Below are positions 8,192-17,668 of a stretch of DNA of 64,000 nt, one piece after another (the first letter of the stretch is position 1; every line of letters starts with the position of its first letter). The stretch spans positions 3,410,001-3,474,000 of the forward strand of contig NZ_CP134706.1 in assembly GCF_038246755.1 (NCBI RefSeq), written 5' to 3'. The DNA comes from Micromonospora sp. FIMYZ51 (GTDB taxonomy: Bacteria; Actinomycetota; Actinomycetes; Mycobacteriales; Micromonosporaceae). The notes beneath the pieces are model-generated. The model saw only the letters and a list, made by a program, of their open reading frames with translations. It was not told the origin of the DNA and ran no database searches. The translations under genes were made by a program, and so were the position numbers.

Positions 8192-9256
8192 ATGAAGCAT
8201 AACGCTCTGTTGAGCGTCGGGCTCACCGTGCTGCTCGGCGCTTCGGCCACCTTCGCGGCCGGCTGCGGTGCCGGCTCGAACGAAGGCGGATCGGGCGACT
8301 CCCAGGTCATCGGCGTGGACTACCCCCGCTCCGACACCGACTTCTGGAACTCCTACATCAAGTACATCCCGCAGTTCGCCGACGAGTTGGGCGTCGAGAT
8401 CAAGACCACCAACTCGCAGAACGACATCGCCAACCTCATCTCGAACACCCAGACCTTCATCAGCCAGGGCGTCAAGGGGGTGGTGATGGCGCCGCAGGAC
8501 ACCGCCGCCATCGCGCCTACCCTGTCCCAACTGGAGAGCAAGAAGATCCCGGTGGTCACCATCGACACCCGGCCGGACACCGGCAACGTCTTCATGGTCG
8601 TCCGCGCCGACAACCGCGCCTACGGCATCAAGGCGTGCCAGTTCCTCGGCACCAAGCTCGGTGGCAAGGGCAAGGTCGTGATGCTTCAGGGCGGCCTGGA
8701 CTCGATCAACGGTCGGGACCGTACCGAGGCGTTCAACGAGTGCATGCAGAAGGAGTTCCCCGGCATCACCGTCTTCGGCGAGGCCACCGACTGGAAGGCC
8801 GACGTGGCGGCGTCGAAGCTACAGACCCGGTTCGCGTCGGACCCGGACATCAAGGGCATCTACATGCAGTCGTCGTTCGCGCTGTCGGGCACGCTCCAGA
8901 TCCTCAAGCAGCGGGGCCTTCAGGTGCCGCCGAGCGACCCGAAACACGTCTTCGTGGTCTCCAACGACGGCATCCCCGAGGAACTGAAGAACATCGGCGA
9001 GGGGCTTATCGACGCCACCGTCAGCCAGCCGGCCGACCTCTACGCCAAGCACGGCCTGGCGTACGTGCAGGCGGCGATCGAGGGCAAGACGTTCCAGCCC
9101 GGCCCGACCGAGCACGGCAGCAACATCATCCAGGTGCGCGACGGGCTGCTGGAGGACCAGTTGCCGGCACCCCTGGTCACGCTTGACGGTGCGCCGATCG
9201 CCGGTGAGCCCACCCTGAAGTTCGACGACCCGTCCCTGTGGGGCAACAACGCATGA
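8192..9256 (+). CDS. ABC importer sugar-binding lipoprotein (RbsB-type), probably L-fucose
   Basis: The 354-residue protein has a signal peptide with lipobox (FAAGC, Cys about residue 25) and a periplasmic-binding type 1 fold: IGVDYPRSDTDFW strand, ISNTQTFISQGVKGVVMAPQ and a VVTIDTRPDT hinge strand. ATG 8192 has GGAGGA six bases upstream; the frame continues further upstream but through the Tat mini-ORF region. It overlaps the ATPase gene by four bases. Its position at the head of a run of importer and fuconate-pathway genes suggests L-fucose or a close 6-deoxy sugar as ligand. That ligand is inference. Confidence 0.88.
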   Translation: MKHNALLSVGLTVLLGASATFAAGCGAGSNEGGSGDSQVIGVDYPRSDTDFWNSYIKYIPQFADELGVEIKTTNSQNDIANLISNTQTFISQGVKGVVMAPQDTAAIAPTLSQLESKKIPVVTIDTRPDTGNVFMVVRADNRAYGIKACQFLGTKLGGKGKVVMLQGGLDSINGRDRTEAFNECMQKEFPGITVFGEATDWKADVAASKLQTRFASDPDIKGIYMQSSFALSGTLQILKQRGLQVPPSDPKHVFVVSNDGIPEELKNIGEGLIDATVSQPADLYAKHGLAYVQAAIEGKTFQPGPTEHGSNIIQVRDGLLEDQLPAPLVTLDGAPIAGEPTLKFDDPSLWGNNA

Positions 9257-10794
9257 GCACCGTCCCGCAAGGGCCGAGCGACGGGCTGGCCGGTGCCGAC
9301 CAGCCCGTCGTGGAGGCCGTGCACATCACCAAGCGATTCGGGTCGACGGTGGCCCTCTCCGACGCCGGAATCATGGTCCGCCGTGGTACGACGCACGCGC
9401 TGGTGGGGCGCAACGGGGCCGGAAAGTCGACCCTGGTCAGCATCCTCACCGGGTTGCAGGCCGCCGACGAGGGCGCGGTCGCCTTCGACGGGCGCCCGGC
9501 GCCGCCGTTGGGGGACCGTGACGCCTGGCGCAGGCGGGTGGCCTGCGTCTACCAGAAGTCGACGATCATCCCCACGCTCACCGTGGCGGAGAACCTCTTC
9601 CTGAACCGGCACGCTCGTGGCCCGGCCGGTCTGATCCGCTGGTCGAGGCTGCGACGCGAGGCGGCGCAGTTGCTGGCGGAGTGGTCGGTCGACGTCGACG
9701 TACGCCAGCCCGCCGCGACCCTCTCCGTCGAGCAGCGGCAGTTCGTGGAGATCGCCCGGGCGCTCTCCTTCGGCGCCCGGTTCATCATCCTCGACGAGCC
9801 GACCGCCCAGCTCGACGGCGCGGGCATCAACCGGCTGTTCGCCCGGATCCGGGACCTGCGGGCGCAGGGCGTGACGTTCCTGTTCATCAGCCACCACCTC
9901 CAGGAGATCTACGAGATCTGCGACCAGGTGACGGTCTTCCGCGACGCCCGGCACATCGTCACCGCCCCGGTGGCACAGCTGAGCCGCCCGGAGTTGGTGG
10001 CCGCGATGACCGGTGAGGACGTGACCATGCCCGAGGCCGACCACCGGCCGTTGCCCGCCGACGCGCCGGTGCTGTTGTCGGTGCGCGACCTGGTCACCTC
10101 CTCCGGCGCCGAGTTGTCGGTGCAGGCCAGGGCGGGTGAGGTGGTAGGCATCGCGGGCGGTGGCGGCAGCGGCAAGGTGGAGGTCGCCGAGGCGATGGTC
10201 GGCCTGGCCCGGCCGGCGGGCGGGACGGTCGCCGTCGATGGTCGCGCGCTGCGTCCGGGCAGTGTGCCCGACGCCCTCGACGCCGGCGTGGGGCTGGTGC
10301 CGCAGGACCGGCACCGGGAGGGGCTGGTGCCGCTGCTCTCCATCGCCGAGAACGTCACGATGACCGTGCCGGGCCGCGTCGGGCGGCGGGGCCTCATCTC
10401 GCCGGCCCGGCGCGACGCCCTGGCCCGGGACACCATCGCCGATCTGGCGATCAAGGCGTCCGGGCCGCACGTGCCGGTCTCCGACCTGTCCGGCGGCAAC
10501 CAGCAGAAGGTGGTGATGGGTCGGGCGCTGGCCAGTGATCCGAAGCTGCTGGTCCTGATCACCCCGACCGCCGGGGTCGACGTGCGGTCCAAACAGACCC
10601 TGCTCGGTGTCGTCGAGGAGGTACGCCGTCGCGGCACCACCGTGCTGGTCGTCTCCGACGAACTCGACGACCTGCGGATCTGTGACCGCGTACTGGTGAT
10701 GTTCCAGGGGCGGGTCGTCCGCGAGATGGCCCACGGCTGGAGCGACAACGAGCTGGTAGCTGCCATGGAAGGGGTGGATCTCCACCATGTCTGA
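9253..10794 (+). CDS. ABC sugar importer ATPase, two fused NBDs (CUT2)
   Basis: The 513-residue protein has two nucleotide-binding domains. The first is complete: Walker A GRNGAGKST (about residues 52-60), an LSVEQRQ signature and Walker B FIILDEPT. The second has a degenerate Walker A (GGGGSGKVEV), a good LSGGNQQK signature, but VLITPTAGVDV (about residue 435) where [12 protein letters not shown] is expected, so it lacks the Asp-Glu of Walker B. ATG 9253 overlaps the binding-protein stop. Only the first site is likely to hydrolyse ATP. The two other CUT2 ATPases in this window keep the second Walker B. Confidence 0.92.
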   Translation: MSTVPQGPSDGLAGADQPVVEAVHITKRFGSTVALSDAGIMVRRGTTHALVGRNGAGKSTLVSILTGLQAADEGAVAFDGRPAPPLGDRDAWRRRVACVYQKSTIIPTLTVAENLFLNRHARGPAGLIRWSRLRREAAQLLAEWSVDVDVRQPAATLSVEQRQFVEIARALSFGARFIILDEPTAQLDGAGINRLFARIRDLRAQGVTFLFISHHLQEIYEICDQVTVFRDARHIVTAPVAQLSRPELVAAMTGEDVTMPEADHRPLPADAPVLLSVRDLVTSSGAELSVQARAGEVVGIAGGGGSGKVEVAEAMVGLARPAGGTVAVDGRALRPGSVPDALDAGVGLVPQDRHREGLVPLLSIAENVTMTVPGRVGRRGLISPARRDALARDTIADLAIKASGPHVPVSDLSGGNQQKVVMGRALASDPKLLVLITPTAGVDVRSKQTLLGVVEEVRRRGTTVLVVSDELDDLRICDRVLVMFQGRVVREMAHGWSDNELVAAMEGVDLHHV

Positions 10795-11824
10795 GACGCT
10801 GTCCACCACCGCGCCACCAGCCGCGGCACCGCCACCGGCGGGGCCCGCCTCGCGGACTCTGGCCGTCGCCAGGCTGCGTGACCTGGCCCTGGTACCGGCG
10901 ATCGTCGCGGTGGCGATCGTCGGGTCGATCATCAGCCCGGTCTTCCTCAGCACCGACAACATCATCAACGTGTTGCAGAGCATGTCGGAGATCGCCATCG
11001 TGGTCCTGGCCCAGACCATCGTGCTGATCACCGGCAAGATGGACCTGTCGCTGGAATCCACCTTCGGCCTCGCGCCGGGCATCGCGGCCTGGCTGGTCGT
11101 CGACCCGGCACTCACCCGAGGGCTCGGCCTCGACCTGGTGCCGGACGCCTGGGCGGTGCCGGTCGTGCTGCTCGTCGGCGCCCTCGTCGGCGCGTTCAAC
11201 GGGCTGCTCATCGTCCGCTTCGGCCTCAACGGCTTCATCGTCACCCTGGGCATGCTCATCGTCCTGCGCGGACTGCTCACCGGCATCTCGGGTGGCCAGA
11301 CCTTCTTCATGCTGCCCGAGTCGATGACCTACCTCGGCTCGGCCAGCTGGGTCGGGGTGCCGGCGTCGATCTGGCTGTCGCTGCTGTTGTTCGCCGGCGG
11401 CATCGTGGTCCTCGGCTACACCCGCGCCGGCCGGGCACTGTACGCGATCGGCGGCAACGCCGACGCGGCTCGCGCGGCCGGTATCCGTACCGACCGGGTG
11501 CTCTGGATCGCCCTCATCGTGGCCAGCGTGCTCGCGGCACTCGCCGGTCTGCTGATCAGCGGGCGGCTCGCGGCGGTGCCGGCGGCCCAGGGCAGCGGCG
11601 CCATCTTCCAGGTCTTCGCGGCGGCGGTGATCGGTGGCGTCAGCCTCAACGGCGGCAAGGGCAGCGTCTTCGGTGCGTTCACCGGCGTCCTGCTGCTCTT
11701 CATGATCATCAACGTGTTGACCCTGGCCGGAGTGCCCGCGCAGTGGACGAACTTCCTCAACGGCACCGTCATCCTGGTGGCCCTGGTGGTCTCCCGCATC
11801 ACCGGAGGCAAGGCACAGACCTAG
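10787..11824 (+). CDS. ABC sugar importer permease (RbsC-type)
   Basis: The 345-residue membrane protein begins with a Pro/Ala-rich cytoplasmic tail and has about ten hydrophobic segments, with the branched-chain/ribose-type permease signatures [23 protein letters not shown] and [15 protein letters not shown]. It overlaps the ATPase gene by eight bases, indicating one operon. It forms a homodimeric channel in CUT2 systems, so no second permease gene is needed. Its companions suggest transport of L-fucose or a related 6-deoxyhexose. Confidence 0.92.
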   Translation: MSETLSTTAPPAAAPPPAGPASRTLAVARLRDLALVPAIVAVAIVGSIISPVFLSTDNIINVLQSMSEIAIVVLAQTIVLITGKMDLSLESTFGLAPGIAAWLVVDPALTRGLGLDLVPDAWAVPVVLLVGALVGAFNGLLIVRFGLNGFIVTLGMLIVLRGLLTGISGGQTFFMLPESMTYLGSASWVGVPASIWLSLLLFAGGIVVLGYTRAGRALYAIGGNADAARAAGIRTDRVLWIALIVASVLAALAGLLISGRLAAVPAAQGSGAIFQVFAAAVIGGVSLNGGKGSVFGAFTGVLLLFMIINVLTLAGVPAQWTNFLNGTVILVALVVSRITGGKAQT

Positions 11825-11898
11825 CCGGCTCGGCCCGCCGGCCGGGCCATCGCACGACAGACGACCATGTTCACCTGTTCAAACCTCCAGGAGCTCCG

Positions 11899-13224
11899 GT
11901 GAGTGAACGCATCTCGGCCGTAGAAACGATCGACGTACGGTTTCCCACGTCCCGGCACCGCGACGGGTCGGACGCGATGAACCCGTTCCCCGACTACTCC
12001 GCCGCGTACGTGATCCTGCGGAGCACCGGCGGCGCCGAGGGCCACGGGCTCGTGTTCACCGTGGGCCGGGGCACCGACCTCCAGGTCGCGGCCGTGCAGG
12101 CGCTCGCCTCGATGGTGATCGGCCAGCGGGTCGACGAGTTGGTCGCCGACCCGGGTGCGCTGGCCCGCCGGCTCGTCGGGGACAGCCAGATCCGTTGGCT
12201 GGGGCCGGAGAAGGGGGTCGTGCACATGGCCGCCGGTGGGCTGGTCAACGCGGTCTGGGATCTCGCCGCCCGGCGGGCCGACAAGCCACTGTGGAAGCTG
12301 CTCGCCGACCTCACCCCGGAGCAGTTGGTCGCCCAGGTGGATTTCCGCTACCTGCGAGACGCCCTCACCGAGGACGAGGCGTTGGCGCTGCTGCGGGCCG
12401 CTGAGGACGGGCGGGCCGAGCGCGAGCGGCAGCTACGGGCCGAGGGCTATCCGGCGTACACCACGACCCCCGGCTGGCTGGGCTACGACGACGAGAAACT
12501 GGCGCGACTCTGCCAGGAGGCGGTCGAGGCCGGGTACCGGCTGATCAAGCTCAAGGTCGGCGGGAACCTGGCCGACGACGTACGCCGGATGGGGATCGCC
12601 CGGCGGGCCGTCGGGCCGGACGTGCGCATCGCGGTCGACGCCAACCAGATCTGGGGGGTGCCCGAGGCGATCAGCTGGATGCGTGAGCTGGCCGCGTTCG
12701 ACCCGTACTGGATCGAGGAACCGACCTCGCCGGACGACGTGCTCGGGCACGCCGCGGTGCGCAAGGCCCTCGCGCCGGTCCGGGTGGCCACCGGCGAGCA
12801 CGTGCACAACGCGGTCATGTTCAAGCAGTTGCTCCAGGCCGACGCCGTCGACGTGGTGCAGATCGATGCCTGCCGGGTCGCCGGGGTGAACGAGAATCTG
12901 GCGATCCTGCTGCTCGCCGCGAAGTTCGGGGTGCCGGTCTGCCCGCACGCCGGGGGAGTGGGGCTGTGCGAGCTGGTGCAGCACCTGGCCATGTTCGACT
13001 TCGTCGCGCTCAGCGGCAGCACCGACGACCGGGCCATCGAGTACGTCGACCACCTGCACGAGCACTTCACCGACCCGGCACGCGTCAGCGGCGGGCGTTA
13101 TCTCGCGCCTGCCGCCCCCGGCATGAGCGCGCAGATCCTGCCCGCCTCGCTGGCCGAGTACCGCTTCCCGGACGGTCCGGAGTGGGCGGGCACGCCCCTC
13201 ATGGCGGGAGCGCCGACGGCATGA
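11899..13224 (+). CDS. L-fuconate dehydratase (enolase superfamily)
   Basis: This enzyme dehydrates L-fuconate to 2-keto-3-deoxy-L-fuconate. The 441-residue length is that of FucD proteins, and the superfamily residues are in order: the KLKVGG lysine motif, the metal ligands [15 protein letters not shown] and GEHVHN, and a HAGGVGL loop. GTG 11899 has AGGAG five bases upstream and gives a start ([18 protein letters not shown]) like that of characterised homologues. It follows the importer permease by 74 bases and overlaps the lactonase gene by four, so lactonase and dehydratase are co-translated. A related acid-sugar dehydratase activity is possible, but context supports fuconate. Confidence 0.87.
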   Translation: MSERISAVETIDVRFPTSRHRDGSDAMNPFPDYSAAYVILRSTGGAEGHGLVFTVGRGTDLQVAAVQALASMVIGQRVDELVADPGALARRLVGDSQIRWLGPEKGVVHMAAGGLVNAVWDLAARRADKPLWKLLADLTPEQLVAQVDFRYLRDALTEDEALALLRAAEDGRAERERQLRAEGYPAYTTTPGWLGYDDEKLARLCQEAVEAGYRLIKLKVGGNLADDVRRMGIARRAVGPDVRIAVDANQIWGVPEAISWMRELAAFDPYWIEEPTSPDDVLGHAAVRKALAPVRVATGEHVHNAVMFKQLLQADAVDVVQIDACRVAGVNENLAILLLAAKFGVPVCPHAGGVGLCELVQHLAMFDFVALSGSTDDRAIEYVDHLHEHFTDPARVSGGRYLAPAAPGMSAQILPASLAEYRFPDGPEWAGTPLMAGAPTA

Positions 13225-14105
13225 TCATCGATGCGCATCATCACCTGTGGCGTCCGGAGCGCGGCTACACCTGGCTTGCGGAACCGGGCCTGGCCGCGAT
13301 CCGGCGGCCGTTCACCCCGGCGGATCTGATCACCGAGATCACCGCGGCCGGCGTGCACGGCACGGTGCTGGTGGAGGGCGGTCGTTGCCATCCCGACGAG
13401 GCGATCGAGTTTCTCGGCTACGCCGCCGACACTCCGCCGATCCTCGGGGTGGTGGCCTGGATCGACGTGGCGGCCGACGACCTGCCCGCCACCATCGAGC
13501 GCTACCGCCGGCTGCGCGGCGGTGAGTTGCTGGTCGGGCTGCGCGCCCAGGTGCAGGGCGAGGCGGACCCGGACTACCTCGACCGGTCCGAGGTGCGGCG
13601 CGGGCTCGCCGGGATCGCCGCTGCCGGGCTCGCCTTCGACCTGGTGATCCGGGCCGATCAGCTGCCGGCGGCGGGCCGGGCGGCGCGGGCGGTGCCGCAG
13701 CTCCGGTTCGTCCTGGACCATCTCGGTAAGCCCCGCATCGACGAGGGTGCCGCCGGGCTGCGGCGGTGGCGCGACTCGTTCGCCGCCCTGGCCGCCAGTC
13801 CCAATGTCACCGGCAAGCTCTCCGGTCTGGTCACCGAGGCCGCGCCGGACTGGACGCCGGACGATCTGCGCCCGTTCGTGGAGGTGGCGGTGCAGGAGTT
13901 CGGCCCGGATCGTCTGATGTTTGGCTCGGACTGGCCGGTGTGTCTGCTCAGGTCGGACTACCTGGGGGTGCGCCGGGCGTTGGAGGCGGCCCTGCCGTCG
14001 TTGACGCAGCGGGAACGGTACGACATCTTCGGCGGCACCGCGCTGCGCAGCTACGAGCTGACCGGGCGGGGTGCCCGCCCCGGACAGTCGGGGGTGTCGG
14101 GATGA
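13221..14105 (+). CDS. L-fucono-1,5-lactonase (amidohydrolase family)
   Basis: This 294-residue TIM-barrel protein begins [18 protein letters not shown], the hallmark of COG3618 sugar lactonases, and carries HLGKP and FGSDWPV, which contain later metal/catalytic His and Asp residues. It would hydrolyse L-fuconolactone to L-fuconate, the substrate of the enzyme encoded just upstream. ATG 13221 overlaps the dehydratase stop (ATGA). It is convergent with the GntR-type regulator gene. Assignment to fuconolactone rather than another 6-deoxy- or galactonolactone is from context. Confidence 0.85.
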   Translation: MIIDAHHHLWRPERGYTWLAEPGLAAIRRPFTPADLITEITAAGVHGTVLVEGGRCHPDEAIEFLGYAADTPPILGVVAWIDVAADDLPATIERYRRLRGGELLVGLRAQVQGEADPDYLDRSEVRRGLAGIAAAGLAFDLVIRADQLPAAGRAARAVPQLRFVLDHLGKPRIDEGAAGLRRWRDSFAALAASPNVTGKLSGLVTEAAPDWTPDDLRPFVEVAVQEFGPDRLMFGSDWPVCLLRSDYLGVRRALEAALPSLTQRERYDIFGGTALRSYELTGRGARPGQSGVSG

Positions 14106-14189
14106 ATCCGACCGTCCTGCCGGCCGGTTGTGCCCGACGTCCCGGCAGTCGGCCGCCGCCCCGGCCCGCCCGACCGCGCCCGGCGGCGG

Positions 14190-14885
14190 CTACCCGGCCG
14201 CCGGCTTGGCGGCGAGCACCGTACGCAGCCATGCCTCGGAGGTGTTGACATGGATCAACGCGCTGGCCTGGGCGAGCAGCTGGTCGCGCGAGCGCAGGGC
14301 GAGGTAGATCGCCTGATGTTCGTCGATCGTCTTGTGGGCCGCGTTGCCCTCTATCAGGCCGCGCCACACCCGAGCCCGAAGCGTCCGGCCGGAGAGGCCG
14401 TCCAGCAGCGAGGTGAGGGTCTCGTTGCCGGTGGTGGCGACGACGGTGTGGTGGAAGGCGGTGTCGAACTGGATCAGTTTCTCGGCGTCGTCGGCCGCCG
14501 CCCGCATGTCCTCCAGGATCTGGCCGATCTCGTCGAGATCGGCGTCGGTCATCCGCAGCGCCGCCAGGCCGGTCGCCATCGGCTCCAGCATCCGGCGTAC
14601 CTCCATGACCTCCAGGAGGGTGTCGTCACGCAGCAGTTCCACCGCGACGCCGAGCCCTTCCAGCAGCAGCCGGGGGGCGAGACTCGTGACGTACGTCCCG
14701 TCGCCGCGCCGCACGTCGAGTACCCGGGCCGATTCAAGCACCTTCACCGCTTCGCGGACCCCGCTGCGCGACAGCCCCATCTGGGCGGCCAGTTGCGGCT
14801 CGGGCGGCAACCGCGTCCCCGGCGGCAGCTCGCCGCTCTGGATCATGCTCCGGATCTTCGCGATCGCGTCGTCGGTGAGTGCCAT
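14190..14885 (-). CDS. GntR-family regulator, FCD (FadR-type) subfamily
   Basis: The 231-residue protein has an N-terminal winged helix (IRSMIQSGELPPGTRLPPEPQLAAQ, with LSRSGVREAVKVLE) and an all-helical FCD domain whose metal-binding residues include FDTAFHHTVVATTGN and IDEHQAIYLAL. ATG 14885 has AAGGGGG close upstream. It is divergent from the dehydrogenase operon and lies inside the fucose gene block, so it is probably the local repressor, relieved by a pathway acid such as fuconate or its keto-deoxy product. The ACATCTGATGT-like sites at 7827, 14974, 17379 and 17592 are the candidate targets. Confidence 0.88.
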   Translation of the reverse strand: MALTDDAIAKIRSMIQSGELPPGTRLPPEPQLAAQMGLSRSGVREAVKVLESARVLDVRRGDGTYVTSLAPRLLLEGLGVAVELLRDDTLLEVMEVRRMLEPMATGLAALRMTDADLDEIGQILEDMRAAADDAEKLIQFDTAFHHTVVATTGNETLTSLLDGLSGRTLRARVWRGLIEGNAAHKTIDEHQAIYLALRSRDQLLAQASALIHVNTSEAWLRTVLAAKPAAG

Positions 14886-14973
14886 CCACGCCCCCTTCGG
14901 ACCGGCCAGCCGCGCGCCGCCGGCCTGGGCCCGCCGCCTGCGGTCGGCACCGGCAACCCTCACCACTATAGAG

Positions 14974-14984
14974 ACATCGGACGT
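14974..14984. promoter_or_regulatory. ACATCTGATGT-like site (candidate FCD/GntR operator 2)
   Basis: ACATCGGACGT matches 9 of 11 positions and sits in the divergent promoter region between the regulator gene and the dehydrogenase operon. It is well placed for autoregulation and for control of 15047 onward. Confidence 0.4.
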
Positions 14985-15046
14985 TTGCCGGCGACGCGGC
15001 TCGCGCACCGGCCGGCCGACGCGAACCGGAACAACGAGGAGACGGC

Positions 15047-16072
15047 ATGAACCGCAGTGCGCAGTACGTCGGCGAGCGGACCTTCGTGGTCGAACAGACC
15101 GCCACGGTGCCGCCCGGTCCCGGCGAGGTCCGCATCGACGTCGCGTACACCGGCATCTGCGGCACCGACCTGCACATCGCGCATGGCGCGATGGATCAGC
15201 GGGTCCGGGTACCGGCGGTGATCGGCCACGAGATGTCGGGCCGGGTCGCCGAGGTGGGCGCGGGCGTCGCGGCGCACCGGGTCGGTGATCCGGTGACCGT
15301 GCTGCCGCTTGACTGGTGCGGCGAGTGTCCCGCCTGCCGCGCCGGCCACACCCACATCTGTCACCGGCTCACCTTCGTCGGCATCGACTCGCCCGGTTCG
15401 TTGCAGCGATCCTGGACGGTGCCGGCGCGGCTGCTGGTGCCGCTGCCCGGGGACCTGCCGCTGGCACACGGCGCGCTTGTCGAACCGACTGCGGTGGCCG
15501 TGCACGACGTACGGCGGTCCCGGCTCGTCGCCGGTGAGCACGCCGTGGTCATCGGGGCCGGCCCGGTCGGTCTGCTCATCGGCACGGTCGCCCGGCAGAC
15601 CGGTGCCGCGGTGACCGTGCTCGAACTCGACCCGGATCGTCGTGCGCTCGCCGCCGAGCTGGGACTCGACGCGGTGGACCCGGCAACGGTCGACGCGGCC
15701 CGCTACGTCCAGGAGGCCACCGCAGGTGCCGGCGCCGACGTGGTGTTCGAGGTCTCCGGCTCGGCGGCCGGCGTCCGCGCCGCCACCGACCTGCTCGCCG
15801 TACGTGGCCGGCTGGTCGTCGTGGCGATCCACCCCACCCCGCGCGAGGTGGACCTGCACCGGATCTTCTGGCGCGAGCTGGAGGTGATCGGGGTACGCGT
15901 CTACCAGCGCGAGGACTACGCCGAGGCGGTCCGCCTGGTGCAGGGCGGGCAGGTGCCGGCGGACCGGCTGATCACCCGGATCGTGCCGCTGGACGAGGTG
16001 TCGCAGGCGTTCCAGGCCCTCGCCGCCGGGGGCGATGTCAAGGTACTCGTCGACTGTGGAGGAGACGCGTGA
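15047..16072 (+). CDS. Zinc-dependent alcohol/sugar dehydrogenase (MDR family)
   Basis: This 341-residue medium-chain dehydrogenase has the catalytic zinc motifs GICGTDLH and GHEMSGRV, the structural zinc cysteines CGECPACRAGHTHIC, and a Rossmann motif GAGPVGLL. In this setting it most likely oxidises L-fucose to L-fuconolactone, the step otherwise missing from the locus, or else oxidises an intermediate. Most described L-fucose dehydrogenases are SDR or AKR enzymes, so this would be a less usual choice. It overlaps the following SDR gene by four bases (GTGA). Confidence 0.85.
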   Translation: MNRSAQYVGERTFVVEQTATVPPGPGEVRIDVAYTGICGTDLHIAHGAMDQRVRVPAVIGHEMSGRVAEVGAGVAAHRVGDPVTVLPLDWCGECPACRAGHTHICHRLTFVGIDSPGSLQRSWTVPARLLVPLPGDLPLAHGALVEPTAVAVHDVRRSRLVAGEHAVVIGAGPVGLLIGTVARQTGAAVTVLELDPDRRALAAELGLDAVDPATVDAARYVQEATAGAGADVVFEVSGSAAGVRAATDLLAVRGRLVVVAIHPTPREVDLHRIFWRELEVIGVRVYQREDYAEAVRLVQGGQVPADRLITRIVPLDEVSQAFQALAAGGDVKVLVDCGGDA

Positions 16073-16830
16073 ACCCGTTCGACCTGACCGATCGGTTGGC
16101 CGTGGTGACCGGCTGCCGGCGCGGCATCGGCCTGGCGATGGCCGACGCCCTGGCGGCTGCCGGCGCGGACGTGATCGGGGTGAGCGCCGCACTTGAGGAG
16201 CACGGCAGCGAGGTCGCCGAGCGGGTGGCGGCGCACGGCCGCTCGTTCGTGCCGTACCGGGCCGACCTGTCCGACCGCGCCGCCGTCCGCGCGCTCGCCG
16301 AGTGGCTCGGCCAGCGGGAGCGGCCGGTGGACATCCTGGTCAACAATGCCGGCACGATCCGCCGTGCCCCGGCCGCCGAACACACCGACGCCGACTGGGA
16401 CCACGTTCTGGAGGTCGACCTGTCCGCGCCGTTCGTGCTCGCCCGCGAACTCGGTCGGAACATGGTCCAGCGCGGCAGCGGCAAGATCATCTTTACCGCG
16501 TCGATGCTGAGTTTCCAGGGCGGGGTGACCGTGCCGGGCTACGCCGCGGCCAAGTCCGGGATCGCCGGCCTGACCCGTGCGCTGGCCAACGAGTGGGCGC
16601 GCCACGGGGTGAACGTCAACGCCATCGCGCCCGGCTACATCGGCACGGACAACACCCGGGCGCTGCGCGAGCAGCCGGAGCGCAACCGGGCGATCCTGGA
16701 GCGGATCCCGGCCGGGCGCTGGGGTCGCCCCGACGACCTCGCCGGGGTCACCGTCTTCCTCGCCTCCGCCGCGGCCGACTACGTGCACGGCGCCGTCATC
16801 CCGGTCGACGGCGGCTGGCTCGCCCGTTGA
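16069..16830 (+). CDS. SDR dehydrogenase, probably 2-keto-3-deoxy-L-fuconate dehydrogenase
   Basis: The 253-residue protein has the classical SDR motifs TGCRRGIG, NNAGT, an active-site Ser (TASMLS) and YAAAK, and ends GAVIPVDGGWLAR. It resembles KduD/2-keto-3-deoxy-L-fuconate 4-dehydrogenases. It would act after the dehydratase to give 2,4-diketo-3-deoxy-L-fuconate. GTG 16069 overlaps the preceding stop and follows GGAGG. The final hydrolase (FAH family) that would cleave this product to pyruvate and lactate is not encoded in the window. Confidence 0.85.
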   Translation: MNPFDLTDRLAVVTGCRRGIGLAMADALAAAGADVIGVSAALEEHGSEVAERVAAHGRSFVPYRADLSDRAAVRALAEWLGQRERPVDILVNNAGTIRRAPAAEHTDADWDHVLEVDLSAPFVLARELGRNMVQRGSGKIIFTASMLSFQGGVTVPGYAAAKSGIAGLTRALANEWARHGVNVNAIAPGYIGTDNTRALREQPERNRAILERIPAGRWGRPDDLAGVTVFLASAAADYVHGAVIPVDGGWLAR

Positions 16831-16844
16831 TCGAGGTGATGCGA

Positions 16845-17348
16845 ATGTGCGCGTACGTGCCGGCGGCGGTGGACCTCGCCGCCGCCGTCCTGCGCGCCGA
16901 CCCGACCCGTACCGTCGCCGCCCTCGCCGAGGATCTCGGTCGGGCGCGTGAGCGCTTTCCCGGCCTGGCGGGGGAGGCGCTGGCCCTGGCCGCCGCCTTC
17001 GATCTGGCCTATCGCGACCTGCCCGCCAGCCGGCGGCGGCTGCTCCGCTACCTCGGCCTGCACCCGGGCCCGGAGTTCGACGTCGCCGCAGCCGCCGCCC
17101 TGGGCAACCTGACCCTGCTGCATGCCCGGCGAGCCCTGACGGAGCTGCGCGACCGGCGACTGCTCATCGAGACTGGTGGCCGCTTCCGCTTCCCCGACTT
17201 CGTCGCCGCGCACGCCCGCCGGCTCGCCGGTGCGGAGCCCGCCGTGCTCCGCGATGCCGCCCTCGACCGGCTCCGCGATGCCGACCGACGTGCCGCCGCG
17301 CGGGCCCGTCATCCCCCGGACGGAGGAGCCGCCACGGATCACTACTGA
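16845..17348 (+). pseudogene. AfsR/SARP-type regulator fragment (NB-ARC C-terminal part)
   Basis: The 167 residues match only the segment that follows the nucleotide-binding domain in AfsR-like regulators: AFDLAYRDLPASRRRLLRYLGLHPGPEFDVAAAAAL, then a winged-helix-like stretch ending FRFPDFVAAHARRLA. There is no SARP DNA-binding domain, P-loop or TPR array. It directly follows the SDR gene (possible starts from TTG 16827 to ATG 16845; GAGG at 16834 favours the last). It is either a decayed remnant or a free-standing adaptor-like domain. I favour a remnant but the reading frame is intact. Confidence 0.5.
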
Positions 17349-17378
17349 CCGCACGCCCTGGCGTCCAATCCACCGATT

Positions 17379-17389
17379 ACATCTGATGA
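17379..17389. promoter_or_regulatory. ACATCTGATGT-like site (candidate FCD/GntR operator 3)
   Basis: ACATCTGATGA matches 10 of 11 positions, 280 bases upstream of the GH95 start. Confidence 0.45.
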
Positions 17390-17591
17390 ATCAGGGGGAA
17401 CTCGGCGCTGGCTCCGACGTGTCGCCTCGGTGGGATTTGTCGAACGACTGGGTTGAACTCGCTGGCGAATGCTTGTGGGTCGCCGCAGCATGCGACGACT
17501 TTTCCAGCTCAAGGGGCTCGCGGACGGTCGCCTCGCGACCCATGAATTGACCATTGCCTATCCCGGGAGGCGGCGGTAACATTCGCGAAAC

Positions 17592-17602
17592 ACATCATAT
17601 GT
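17592..17602. promoter_or_regulatory. ACATCTGATGT-like site (candidate FCD/GntR operator 4)
   Basis: ACATCATATGT matches 9 of 11 positions and keeps both half-sites. It is 67 bases before the GH95 start codon, a distance suited to direct repression. Confidence 0.4.
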
Positions 17603-17668
17603 CTGGTTGCCTGCTGGCGGGCAGTGGGTGCTTCGGGTGGCCGGATCGATTCACCGGTTGGAGGATCG

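Larger units (their letters stand above)
17349..17668. other. Intergenic region ahead of GH95 with two fucose-type sites
   Basis: No gene is seen in these 320 bases. They hold two ACATCTGATGT-like palindromes, a 16-base word shared with the other fucose promoter (CGACGTGTCGCCTCGG, here at 17415 and again at 7702) and the ribosome-binding site of the GH95 gene. The shared word supports common regulation of the two transcription units. Confidence 0.5.

Noticed and set aside
9040..11310. A 756-codon minus-strand frame opposite the fucose importer genes
   Set aside because: Composition artefact opposite clear ATPase and permease genes.
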